Shown piece by piece: positions 30,072-53,459 of a stretch of 57,500 nt of DNA. Under the pieces are notes generated by a model, which searched no databases, was not told where the DNA came from, and saw nothing but the letters and a program-made list of their open reading frames with translations. Source of the DNA: Symbiodinium natans (taxonomy: Eukaryota; Sar; Dinophyceae; Suessiales; Symbiodiniaceae); assembly GCA_905221605.1 (NCBI GenBank), contig CAJNDS010002490.1, positions 680,001 to 737,500 on the forward strand. Reading direction: 5' to 3'. The first letter of the stretch is position 1. Each line of letters opens with the position of its first letter. The translations under genes and the position numbers were made by a program.

Positions 30072-32986
30072 TCACAAGAGGCCAGACTCCCGCAGCTCGG
30101 GCTCCACTTTCACCTAAACCCGCCCCTCAACCCTGAACTCTCTAGACCCCTCACTTGGATGCTCATGGTACGTGTTAGCCAATTATCCCTGTGCTTAGAA
30201 CTGTACTTATCACCATATAAAGGCCACTTCAGGGGGCTTTATAAGTGGGTTGTAAAGTACAGTTATAATTGGTTAATAAGTACCATGAACCTCCAAGTAA
30301 GCCCCAGACTCTCAACCCTAGCACCAAATCCCGCTCCGGCACAGGCTCCCCCTCCCACTTGAAGGTTCATGGTACTTACTAACCAATTATAAGTGGGCTT
30401 ATAACCCTACTTATAATTGGGATAACCCCTATAAGGCCCTTTAGGGGTATTATAAGTAGGGTTATAAGTACAGTTATAATTGGTTAGTAAGTACCATGAA
30501 CCTTCAAGCACCCCCCAAAACCCCCTCGCCGGCCTTCCCCATGGTCTCTGAGAGAGCCGGGCGGCAGTATACAATCGGGCTTCAGGGTTCAGGGTTTTCG
30601 GGTTTTGGTCCCTAAGACCTATAAGCCCTTAAACCCTTTTAGCCAATAAACCCGAAAACCGAACACCCTAACACCCTAAAACCCCAGAACCCTAAAGCCC
30701 TGGTGCAGCTGACTTTACGAGAGCTTTGGATGCGATGCTGCTGAGGAGATCGTGGATACAGCGGACGAAGCCGCAACGCATGCTGCGGGATGGACATGCT
30801 CATTCTCATCTTCAACTACGCACGCTCCTGACATGGCTAAACCCTACACCCCAAACCCCAAGCACCAAAACCCCAAAAAGCCTAAAACCCTGAAACGCTA
30901 CAAACCCCCCCACAAAAAAAATGAAGCCACTCCCGCAACGGCCGCCGGCAAAGTTTTGTTGTTATCGCCATGCTTGCTCACCAGACATGGGGGCCTCCAC
31001 CCTGGAGAGGTTTAGGGTTTAGGGTTTAGGGTTTAGGGTTTAGGGTTTAGGGTTTAGGGTTTAGGGTTTAGGGTTTAGGGTTTAGGGTTTAGGGTTTAGG
31101 GGTTTAGGTTTTTTAGGGCTTCATGGTTTTAGGGTTTAGGGTTCTCAAGAGACTAAAGGAGGGACCCTTACAAGGCACCTTAAGGCATGCATTGGGGGTA
31201 TATTCCCAGATTCAGGCTAGGCCTTTTTAGGGGGTCCCTCCTTCTACCCCCAAAGGCCAAAGCTTTAGGGATTAGGGTTTAGGGTTTAAGGCTAGCAGAG
31301 TCACAATATCCAAGACGCCAAGCTCTCTTTTGCACCCATCGGCGTTCCGAGCGGCCCAATGGCAAGAAGCCTCGGGGTTTAGAGTTTAGGGTTTAGGCTT
31401 TAGGGTTTGTAGGGTTTCCACAACAAACCGCCCAACCCCACACCTTCAAACCCCCAATCCAGAGCCTGCAAACCCTAACCCCCTTGATCAAGGTTACGTA
31501 AAACAAATCCCAAGCCCGAACCCTAAGCCCCAAACCCTAGACCCTCATGTTGGATGCAACTTCATAAGGGCCCCTCTAGAACAGTCAAGTTTGCCAGGAT
31601 AGTCAGGACCCTGCAGGTGGTCCAGATGGGGTCCGCAATTAAGCCAACTCGTCCGAGTGTCGTAAGGAAATTTCGCGGGGTGCGCCTTTAAAATCAATTC
31701 GGGAAGCTTCGGGCTTGAATAACAAAGAGCCCAACACACCTTTCTGAAGGAATATCCCGCAATTCTATGCAGGGATCCTTAAGTATGTTCCTAAAGAGCC
31801 CCATACCTCTTAAAAGAAAGAAAATTAAGGAACCTCAATTTGTATAGACCCTTGATATGACTGAAGGGAGATTCCTGAATTGAGGGGCATTGGGCTCTCG
31901 GGGTATCTAAGGGTTGTGGGCTTGGGCTCTGGATTCAACTCTCTGCCTTTATTTAGGGTTTAGGGCTCAGGGCTCCGGTAACCCTAAACCCTAAACCCTA
32001 AACCCTAAACCCTAAACCCTAAACCCTAAACCCTGGTTTAATGGGCCCAGGGGCTTCGAGGCTTAGGTTCAAGCTACACCGTGTAGGGCAAAAGCTTCGC
32101 TTCAATGCACAGCAGGCAGTGACTCGAAAACTCAGCACAAGCCCCCCAGTGAACCACCATGAGCAGAAACTGTACACCCCAAACCGCACACCACTTCTAG
32201 TACTAGAGACCCCAAACCGCACCACCGAACTCTTATGCCAAGAAGCATCTTGCTCCTGCTAGCCACCGACCCGACCTGCACAACCGAGCATGAAGGTGAC
32301 GAGGTCTTCGGGCTTTACCCAAAAGCGGGGTTTCGGTTTCGGGTTTCGCCAAGAGAGCAAGGAACCAGAAGAGCGCAAGACCGAGAATTGAACGTTTAGG
32401 GCTTAGGGGTCCTCAACCATAAATCCCTAAACCCTAAACACCTACCCCGAAACCCTACCCCTATACCCGAAAAGAAACCCAGTAGCGGCCCTCAGTAGCC
32501 AACACAACACGCTGCAATGCCCCTGATACAATCCGGCATACCTAAAGGCTCCTGTGTAGTACCTTCTTTGGGCGGGAAAGAGTTTAGGGTTTAGGGTTTA
32601 GGGTTCAGGGTTTTAGGAAACCCAACCCTCCTAACCCCCCAACCCAAAACCCTAAACCCTAAACCACGAAACCAAAAAGCCCAACTATGGGTTCAGGTTT
32701 AAAGGGCTGTAGAGGGCTTATATATTATAGGGCTTTAGCACATAGTCATGGTCATAAGCCTACAACCCTCAAGCCATAACCCCCTTACAGCTCCTTGAAA
32801 CGCTGAGTTCCGAGTCAGGGATGCTTGTGCCGTAAAGGACACAGCTCAGGGTTTAGGGTTTAGGGTTTAGGGTTTAGGATTTAGGATTTGAACCCCGCAG
32901 CCTCCGGCGCTGGGCGTCAGGGCAAAGGGAGACGACGCTGGCGGGGACACTGGTACCTCCAAACAAGCTGCTTCCGAGCTTCCCAT
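30072..32986 (-). CDS. Unknown protein; start and stop exons seen, middle exons partly linked
   Basis: A likely start exon is 32894-32986 (ATG at 32986; Ser/Pro/Ala-rich, VSPPASSPFALTPSAGG). Four further exons link in phase: 32516-32551, 32276-32312 (PEDLVTFMLGCA), 31311-31370 (LPLGRSERRWVQKRAWRL) and a 20-nt micro-exon 30982-31001. The terminal exon 30072-30113 reads VKVEPELRESGLL and stop, after acceptor GGTTTAG|GTG. A possible exon at about 30320-30345 (PVPER) may precede it. The region 30700-30860 is open on both strands and was left unassigned. No family recognised. Confidence 0.45.
30153..30297. mobile_element. MITE family A
   Basis: CTTGGATGCTCATGGTACGT to GGTTAATAAGTACCATGAACCTCCAAG. 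Confidence 0.82.
30358..30508. mobile_element. MITE family A, young-looking copy
   Basis: CTTGAAGGTTCATGGTACTT to AGTACCATGAACCTTCAAG with almost perfect 60-bp arms, close to copies at 27876, 45053 and 47145. Confidence 0.9.
31011..31102 (+). repeat. TTTAGGG array
   Basis: Thirteen perfect units. It directly precedes (on the plus strand, follows) the 20-nt micro-exon region. Confidence 0.95.
31734..31899. mobile_element. MITE family B, composite
   Basis: Two left ends (AAAGAGCCCAACACACC at 31734 and AAAGAGCCCCATACCTC at about 31786) share one right end (GAGGGGCATTGGGCTCTC), so one copy is truncated by or inserted into another. Confidence 0.7.
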
Positions 32987-33186
32987 GGGGTTTAGGGTCA
33001 AGGGTTTGGGGTTTACACACCCAAAAACCCAAACCCTAATCCCTAAATATAGATGTTTATCCTTCAGGGCCAGGGTTTGGCTCCATCCTATCCTAAACCC
33101 TAAACCCTAACCCCTAACCCCGAAACCCGAAACCCGAAACCCTAAGCCCTAAACCCTAAACCCTAAAGACCCCGCAGAGCCCAAGA

Positions 33187-36100
33187 TCAGGGCGCCGTCC
33201 AGTCTTCCGTGGAGTCCAGCCCATCCTGCTCAAAGGCGGCGGGGGGGATTCTTACAAGGGTTTAGGGTTTAGGGTTTCAGGTCTAGGGGTAGGGCAGGGT
33301 TTAGGGTTTAGGGTTTAGGGTTTAGGGCTTAGGGCATAGGGCTTAGGGCTTCGGGCTTAGGGCTTAGGGTTTAGGGTTTAGGGCTTAGGGCTTAGGGTTT
33401 AGACCCCACTAAACCAACCCTTAATCACTCTTTCATAGAAGTATAAGACTTCGACAAACGACGGCGGCATGCACAAAAACTCGTGGGCACAGGCACGCCC
33501 CTTCGTGGATACTGGCACACCCCCTCGTGGGTACAGGCCTTCAAGGGCCCAGGTTTAGGGTTTAGGGTTTAGGGTTTAGGGTTTAGGGTTTAGGGTTTAG
33601 GGTTTAGGGTTTAGGGTTTAGTGGGGCTACTCATGAGTGCAGTGGCAATTGAGATGCTCGGCCGGCGCGAAAGCCGTTCACAAATGCAGGGCCGCCCTGT
33701 GGCAAGTAGCGTGCGCAATAAACATATTCGGCTGCCCGCTGCTTTCCCCAATTTGGCCCAAGCTTCCTTACAGTTCAATGGACGGAAGCCTTGTCGTCAG
33801 AACTAGCCGGCAGACAGCTCCATGGAGGATACCTTGAGAACCCAAAAACTACTCTAGGTACAAGGAATCCTATTGAAAGGGGTTTAAAGTGATTAATAAC
33901 CTACAGAAAGTAGGTTTGGGGATCTGAAGGTACCACAAGTTACGGGGGGGTTCCGAAATTGGTGGTACTTGATTGGGGTCCTTCTTCTAAGAAAGTCCTA
34001 CTACTTGGCGGGGGGCGGGCGGGGGGGGATCCATACTCGGGGCCCTCATTTTCGTAAACCTCCACATGGTCAGTCCTTTAAATTAGGGTCCCCTTTTGGG
34101 GCACCCTAAACAATAGGGGCCGCCTTATTTAATAAGGACCATATTCCAGAGAAACGACCCTAAACCCTAAACCCTAAACCCTAGTGTTGAAGTGAGCCCT
34201 CCGACGTCGCTCCTCTGCGAAGTCTTGGATGTCAACTTTCATCAAGCCGGCCTGTTGAGGATAGGGTGCTGCTGGGTTTAGGATGTAGGGTTTAGGGTCT
34301 AGGGTTTAGGATTTAAAAGGGTTTTTGGCCTAGGGTTTGAGGTTTAGGGTCTAGGGTCTATAGGGCTTCGGGCTTCGCGTTTCGGGTGTAGGGTTGAAAG
34401 TCTAGGGTCTAAGTAGGGTTTATGGTTTAGGGTGCTTTGGGAGAAAAGGTTTTGGGCTTAGGGACACGTGCAAGGCCAGAATAAGGCACTTCTCTGAAAG
34501 CTTGGTCGTCGTGTGTGCCCCGAAAAGACGCCATGAATTTAGGAATTGAGGACACCCCGAGAGGTCTTCCATTAAAAATGGAACCATAAAGCCTATAAAT
34601 GATGATTTGGAGAACTGACCAGATTCGATGGCGCCAGCCTGCAAAAGAAGCACCGCAACGGGCACTGTGTGATTTATAGGGTAAAGGATTTGGGTTGAGG
34701 GTCTGTGCTTTACGGAAAAGGGTCGATTTAATGCCTAGATGTAAAGGGCTTGCTGTAGGTTTATAATAATAATAATAATACAATGCAATACGGGCCCCAA
34801 ACATGATTCTCTTATTGGCCCGTCATTGTAACATTTCATTATCCATTACGGCTTGAGGTCATGGATGGTCAACTGATGTCTCTGCTAGTCCCCTTATTAT
34901 GAGCGCGCTAACGCATCGCATCGGCGTCATCTGACAAGTGCGAAGCAGGTTTGGCCAACCCTAAACCCTAAACCCTAAACCCTAAACCCTAAACCCTAAA
35001 CCCAGGACTCCAGTGGCTGGTGTTCACTGTACCCAGCCGTACAGCAGAAGCCCCACACCGCACTTCAGTTGGCCAGGGCACACAAGCTTCATGGGTTCCC
35101 CTACTACCCCCCTCTGTATCACCCGTTCTAGGGTCCCGATGAATGGCCTCCCCACTGGAACGTCCTGCAACCGGTCCTTTGCGGCTGGAATCGGACCCCC
35201 TCATGCCGCCTGCCCATGTAGTCCCCCGATGAGTGCGTTTGCGCATCGCGCATCGCCTCACCGTCATCTGCCAAGTGCGGAGCAGGTTGGCCAAAGGGAC
35301 TCCAGTAACTCAATGGCAGCATGAGCCCCACACCTGTCCGATGGTGCGAAGTCTGCTTTGCAAAGCAAACTCCGGGTAGAGCAAAGAAGCTTTATGGCTA
35401 GGGCCAAAATGAAAAGCTGAAGAAACAAAAACGCTCCGTATCGAACAGAGTTATGTATGTACATGCACATATCATGCGAGCAGCAATCGGACGTGCATCT
35501 GGCAAATGAGACCTACAAACGTCTGTTCACCAATGAACAACGCATCACCCTCTGCATCATAAGCCGTCACCATCGATGCAACAGAAGCACTGTCACAACC
35601 TGACCACATGCGACCACCTCAACACAGGAGCCAGGCTGCTCAGCAGCCGCGGCTTCAAAGCCAAGCATGCTGCATGAATGGCCTCCCCATCCTGCAACCG
35701 GTCCTTGCGGCTGGAATCGGACCCCCTCACGCTGCCTGTCCCCCGATGAGTGCGCTTGCGCATCGCCTCACCACCATCTGCCAAGTGCGAAGCAGGTTGG
35801 CCAAAGGGACTCCAGTAACTCAATAGCAGCATAAGCCCCACACCTGGCCGATGGTGTGAAGTCTGCTTTGCAATGGCCGGACTTCAGCAAACTCCGGCTA
35901 TGTAGGGCAAACAAGCTTCAGTTCCCCTTGGGGGCCAAACGGACCCTACAATTGCAGTCATACACCCTATACGACGATCATCCCTCTTAAGGAAACCCTC
36001 AATGCCCCGGCTAAACTCCAATGGCTTAGGGTTTAGGGTTTAGGGTTTAGGGTTTAGGGTTTAGGGTTTAGGGTTTAGGGTTTAGGGTTTAGGGTTTCGG

Positions 36101-36674
36101 GTTTAGGGTAAAACTCAGGAACACGAGCGTGCAGCAGCTTCTGGCCCCCACCCAAGTTGAGGAGCAGCACAGCAGCATCAAGTTCCACTTGCCATTGGCA
36201 ACAGCTCACAAGCTAGTTGCAAAAGGAAACCCAAGGGATCCATGTACCTGTATAGTATATACTTGGGCCCTAGAGCTACTACATAGGAACCCCTTTAAGG
36301 CCCAAGTATATACTATATACGTACATGGATCCCTTGGGAAACTCTAAACTTAAGCCCCTACCTTCTGGACGTAGATCCACCATGGGAAGCACAGGGGCCA
36401 TGCCACCGTCGAGGGATCCGATCCAGAGTACTGCCTGCCGAAGGACGGTTTGAGAGGCTGGGCTTTAGGGTCTAAGGGTTTAGGGGAACAAATTGAGGTT
36501 TTGGTAGTTTAGGGTCTAGGGGCTTAGGAGAAAAAATTGGGAGGGGTTAGGGGTTTGAGGTTTTGGGGTTTAGGGGTTTAAGGGTTTAGGGGATTGGAGG
36601 GTTTAGGGGGGAAAAAATTCGGGGGGTTAGGGGTTTGAGGTTTTGGGGTTTAGGGTTTAAGGTTTAGGGGAAAA

Positions 36675-36757
<83 letters not shown>

Positions 36758-37563
36758 GGGGGTTTGAGGTTTTGGAGGGTTCAGGGGAAAAAATGGGGGG
36801 TTAGGGGTTTGAGGTTTTGGGGTTTAGGGTTTAAGGGTTTAGGGGATTAAAGGATTTGGGGGGTTGGGGGGAAAGAACTCGTAAGCAAAGCACCCCAAAT
36901 CCTAACCCAAGAACTCCCAGCCTCCGAACGCTTCTCGGGTTTAGGGTGTATAGAAGCTCGGGGCAAACATGATCGGTTTGAAAACCCAACTGGTTGAATC
37001 ACGCTAAACCCTAAACTTACCCAAACCCTGAACCCTAAACCCTAGACCCTACACCCTGGAATGCGCACTGACTAGTGACTAGTTCTAGGGGAGTGCTTCA
37101 TTGTTTCTGGATCCAGCTGGGCCCCCCTGAAGCCGAAAGAAGCCTTGCCCCCCTGAAGCCCTAAACCCCTCCCAGTCAAGCCTTGGAGCCCGATGAACCC
37201 TAAACCCTAAACCCTAAACCCTAAACCCTAAACCCTAAACCCTAAACCCTAAACTTGGGATGTTCCCCTTATACTAACAGCCCTTGATCGGGATTCTCGT
37301 ACGCCCTTGTTATAATCCCTATTAAGGACTCTTAGTATAGGGGGGTAATACTAAACCCTAAACCCTAAACCCTAAACCCTAAACCCTAAACCGCCACTAT
37401 AGACCCCCAAACCTGAACAATAACTCTCCAGAATGTCTCGGGTTTAGGTTACCACACAAGAGCTTTTAGGTAGCCGGAAGCCCGGTTTAGACGCCGAGTC
37501 ACAACATGATGTGCTGCTCACCTTCCACGCGGCAGTCGCCGCGATGTCGGGGGGGCGGGGGGG
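33187..37563 (-). CDS. Unknown protein, six phase-linked exons to stop
   Basis: Exons 37522-37563, 36362-36434, 36115-36204, 34490-34638, 34180-34251 and 33187-33225 share one frame (465 nt, 155 codons, TGA at 33187-33189). Seen: DIAATAAWK, then VLWIGSLDGGMAPVLPMVDL, a Cys-rich hydrophobic part (MLLCCSSTW), the long exon with WRHRIWSVLQIIIYRLYG and ASFRGTHDDQAFRE, then DIQDFAEERRRRAHFNTR and a C-terminal DGLDSTEDWTAP. Donors are GT, including GTGAGC at 37522 and a telomere-type GTTTAGGG at 34180. The intron 36205-36361 is mostly one MITE. Exon 36115-36204 and the 149-nt exon are each open in a second frame, so those parts are less certain. The 5' end is not located; an ATG at 38160 is one possibility. 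Confidence 0.5.
33553..33620 (+). repeat. TTTAGGG array
   Basis: Ten near-perfect units. Confidence 0.95.
35000..35940. repeat. Dispersed duplication, two copies of about 250 bp
   Basis: Blocks about 35137-35390 and 35675-35925 share GAATGGCCTCCCCA, CTGCAACCGGTCC, GGCTGGAATCGGACCCCCTCA, GCATCGCCTCACC and CCAAAGGGACTCCAGTAACTCAA in the same order. A third, partial piece (ATCTGACAAGTGCGAAGCAGG) is at about 34929. All lie in the 34639-36114 intron. Open frames here differ between the copies, so coding is unlikely. Confidence 0.8.
36024..36112 (+). repeat. TTTAGGG array
   Basis: About 12 units ending next to the donor of the exon at 36115 (CTGA|GTTTTACCC). Confidence 0.95.
36231..36338. mobile_element. 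MITE family E, well preserved, filling most of an intron
   Basis: CCAAGGGATCCATGTACCTG and GTACATGGATCCCTTGG ends, with ATATACTTGGGCC/GGCCCAAGTATAT inner arms. The intron 36205-36361 is 157 bp, of which 108 bp is this element. Confidence 0.9.
36470..36880 (+). repeat. G-rich tandem repeat with a 79-nt poly-G run
   Basis: Units of roughly 110 bp with GGGGTTAGGGGTTTGAGGTT and GGGGAAAAAATTGGG words; one contains an uninterrupted G run at 36678-36756. Could be partly assembly noise. Confidence 0.85.
37197..37254 (-). repeat. CCCTAAA array joined to a MITE
   Basis: Eight units running straight into the left end of the family-D element at 37255. Confidence 0.95.
37255..37345. mobile_element. MITE family D, right end lost to telomere units
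   Basis: TTGGGATGTTCCCCTTATAC start and TTAAGGACTCTTAGTATAGG arm; the terminal AACATCCCAA is replaced by TAATACTAAACCC and a CCCTAAA array. Confidence 0.8.
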
Positions 37564-37577
37564 CTTCTACCAATCCA

Positions 37578-37608
37578 AGGGTAGTTACATGGTCCCTTAA
37601 TATGGACC
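37578..37608. mobile_element. MITE family C, left 31 bp only
   Basis: AAGGGTAGTTACATGGTCCC TTAATATGG then telomere-like CCCTACACCCTAAACCCC. Confidence 0.65.
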
Positions 37609-38162
37609 CTACACCCTAAACCCCAAACCCCAAACCCCAAACTCAAACCCTCCCTGACCTTCTTTAACGGGCAAAAGTATGGGGACTACTAAGGGAAGAA
37701 ACAAATTAGCGGTTCCTTTTGGGGGTTCCTGAATACAAATTAGGCTATTTACAGGGGATCCAAAATGCGATTCAGGTGTTAAAGGCTTGAGATCAGAAGG
37801 TTTAGGGTTTAAAGGGATTAAGGTTTACGGTATGTTGGGTTTGTAGGGTATGGGATGTTGAAGGTTTAGCTGTAGGCTAAATTCTGTAGGGCTAACCCTG
37901 AACCCTAAGCCCTGTTGAATGTTCAGGGCTCAGGTTTGATGTTTGACCGTCATGCGCCACACACAGGCGCACTCTAAACCCTACAGTAGAGTCCGGGAGC
38001 CCTTCCAGGCAAAGCCTAAAATCACCCAAAAGCCCTAAAGTCCAAAACCCTTTTGTAAGGGTGCCGCACCATATATATATAGGACCCCAAAAGATGACCC
38101 CAATTTAGAAAAAGGGCCTGGGCTGCACCTCTCTAGACTTCTTGGGCTTCCTGGCACCATCA

Positions 38163-38241
38163 CCCTAAACCCTAAACCCTAAACCCTAAACCCTAAACCC
38201 TAAACCCTAAACCCTAAACCCTAAACCCTAAACCCTAAACC
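38163..38241 (-). repeat. CCCTAAA array
   Basis: Eleven perfect units, in the spacer 3' of the metacaspase stop. Confidence 0.95.
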
Positions 38242-38566
38242 GATTCAAGAGGCCTTGGGCTTTGGGATTCTGGCTTTCAACTTCGGCAAAATCAGCGCTT
38301 CGGGCTTGCTTGAAGCATCGGGGACTAAGTAAGAAAGCGATGGGCCTAGCAAGCTAGTAAGAAAGCAGAGGTAGAAGTACCCTGAAAACAGGGATGTGTA
38401 CTCTAAACGGGAGCCTACTTAGAGTCATTGGGCTTATCCTTCTCCATAAAACTACGTTATAACCCAAATGAGACCCTAAAACCATGCACCACATCCTACA
38501 CTCTAAACCCTGAACCCTAAACCCTAAACCCTACACCCTAAACCCTAAACCCTAAACCCTACTAAG

Positions 38567-51916
<13,350 letters not shown>

Positions 51917-53459
51917 CTCGGAAACAGACAGAGAGGGTTTAGCGTTTGGGATGTACAGCTTAAGGATTCGAACCTAGACAGGTATATAATCGGTATATAC
52001 ATATATACGTGCACATATACACTTCTGTATCTCTCTCTCTCTCTATATATATACATTTATTTATTTATGTGTGTATATGTATTTATATGTGTATGTATAG
52101 CTGTATCGTGAAACTTACTTCTAATACGTACTTGCTTGACATTTTGCAACCACACACACAAAGACACAAAGACACCCTCAGAAAGAGACCGGCTTGGGGG
52201 GGGGAGAGGACAAACATTCAAAGACTTGCGGCTGCAGGAGCCTTCTGGGGCTCGCACACAGGGCAGACTCCTTATGGCTTGAGGCTTGCACATAGGACCC
52301 ATCTCGTGTGCATCTTTGCAAGGAGTGGCGAAGCGTGCCAAGCAGCTGAGAGCGAACGAGGATGAAGCTACATTCAAGTGTGGCACGGGGGGGTTGAAGA
52401 TTTCGGCCGACTTCAGCTTTCAGAAACCCAACACACGACACCCCAAGAAATCGCAGCATTCCCAAATCCCAAACCTCCTAAACCCTGAAATCACCCTGAA
52501 CCCTAAAAACCCGAAACCCTAAGCCCTAAACCCTAAACCCTAAACCCTAAAAAACCCTAAACCCCAAACCCTAAACCCTAAACCCTAAACCCTAGCCCTA
52601 AACCCTAAAAAACCCTAAACCCTAAACCCCAAACCCTAAAAACCCTAAAAACCCTAAAACCCCTAAAACCCTAAAAACCCTAAAACCCGAAAAACACCAA
52701 AAACCCTAAAAACCCTAAAAACCCTAAACCCTAACAACCCTAACCCCTAACAACCCTAGAAACCCAGTCTTAAGTGCAGGCCCATCCGCGGATGCATCTG
52801 CCGGTGCCGCGCCAGGGTTCCAAGGGGCCATCGCCGAAACAGTGGCAGATGCCGCAGTCTGAGGCAGAGTTGGGGGGTTTAGGGTTTAGGGTTTAGGATT
52901 TACGGTGTAGGGTTTAGGATTTGGGGTTTAGGATTTAGGGTTTAGGCCCTGTAGGGTTTAGGGCTCGGAGTTCAGAGTTTTAAGGCTCAGGGCCTATAGG
53001 GTTTAGGGCTTGGAGTTTAGGGTGTGGGTTTAGGGTTTTTGGGGGGCGCAGGGTTTAAGAGATCGTCGCCAGGGAAGGAGGAGGGAGGGAGGTTCATAAT
53101 CGTGGGACCAGAGATCAGGGGTCTATTAGTTGGGGCTTAGGTTTCTTTGCCATTGATAGAAAGGGGTATACCCTGAACCTTAAACCAATAAACTAAGGGG
53201 CATAGGGGGCTTGGATTGGACATGAGCTCAATGGGATTAAGGCTTAGGGGGCTGAGGGCCCGTAGATGGGTTCAGGGTTTCGGAGCCCTAAACCCTACAC
53301 CCTAAACCCTGAACCCTAAACCCTGAACCCTGAACCCTAAACCCTAAACACCAAACCCTAAACCCTAAACCCTAGGTGGTGTGAGAGCAGATCCAATTCT
53401 GGGCCGAGCGGCTGCATCTGGAGTCACCCGCTCCCATGGCCGAGAGGACCGGTACCGGC
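51917..53459. other. Unassigned region holding the metacaspase 5' end
   Basis: Contains an AT/TA-rich stretch (51975-52130), an island at 52190-52450 open on both strands, degenerate CCCTAAA units with ACCCTAAAA variants (52480-52760), an Ala-rich island (52770-52870) open in three frames, and TTTAGGG-like units (52875-53060). The metacaspase start exon should be here; an ATG at about 52846 on the minus strand (MAPWNPGAAPAD) is a candidate but its phase to 51916 was not resolved. Confidence 0.45.

Noticed and set aside
33621-33840. Plus-strand frames of 61-66 codons and an overlapping minus-strand frame
   Set aside because: Three overlapping frames look equally protein-like, and the exons at 34180-34251 and 33187-33225 join in phase without it.
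52178-52522. Coding region near 52.3 kb
   Set aside because: Open in both strands (for example plus AKRAKQLRANEDEATFKC); no frame could be tied to neighbours, so not annotated as a gene, though it may hold a real exon.
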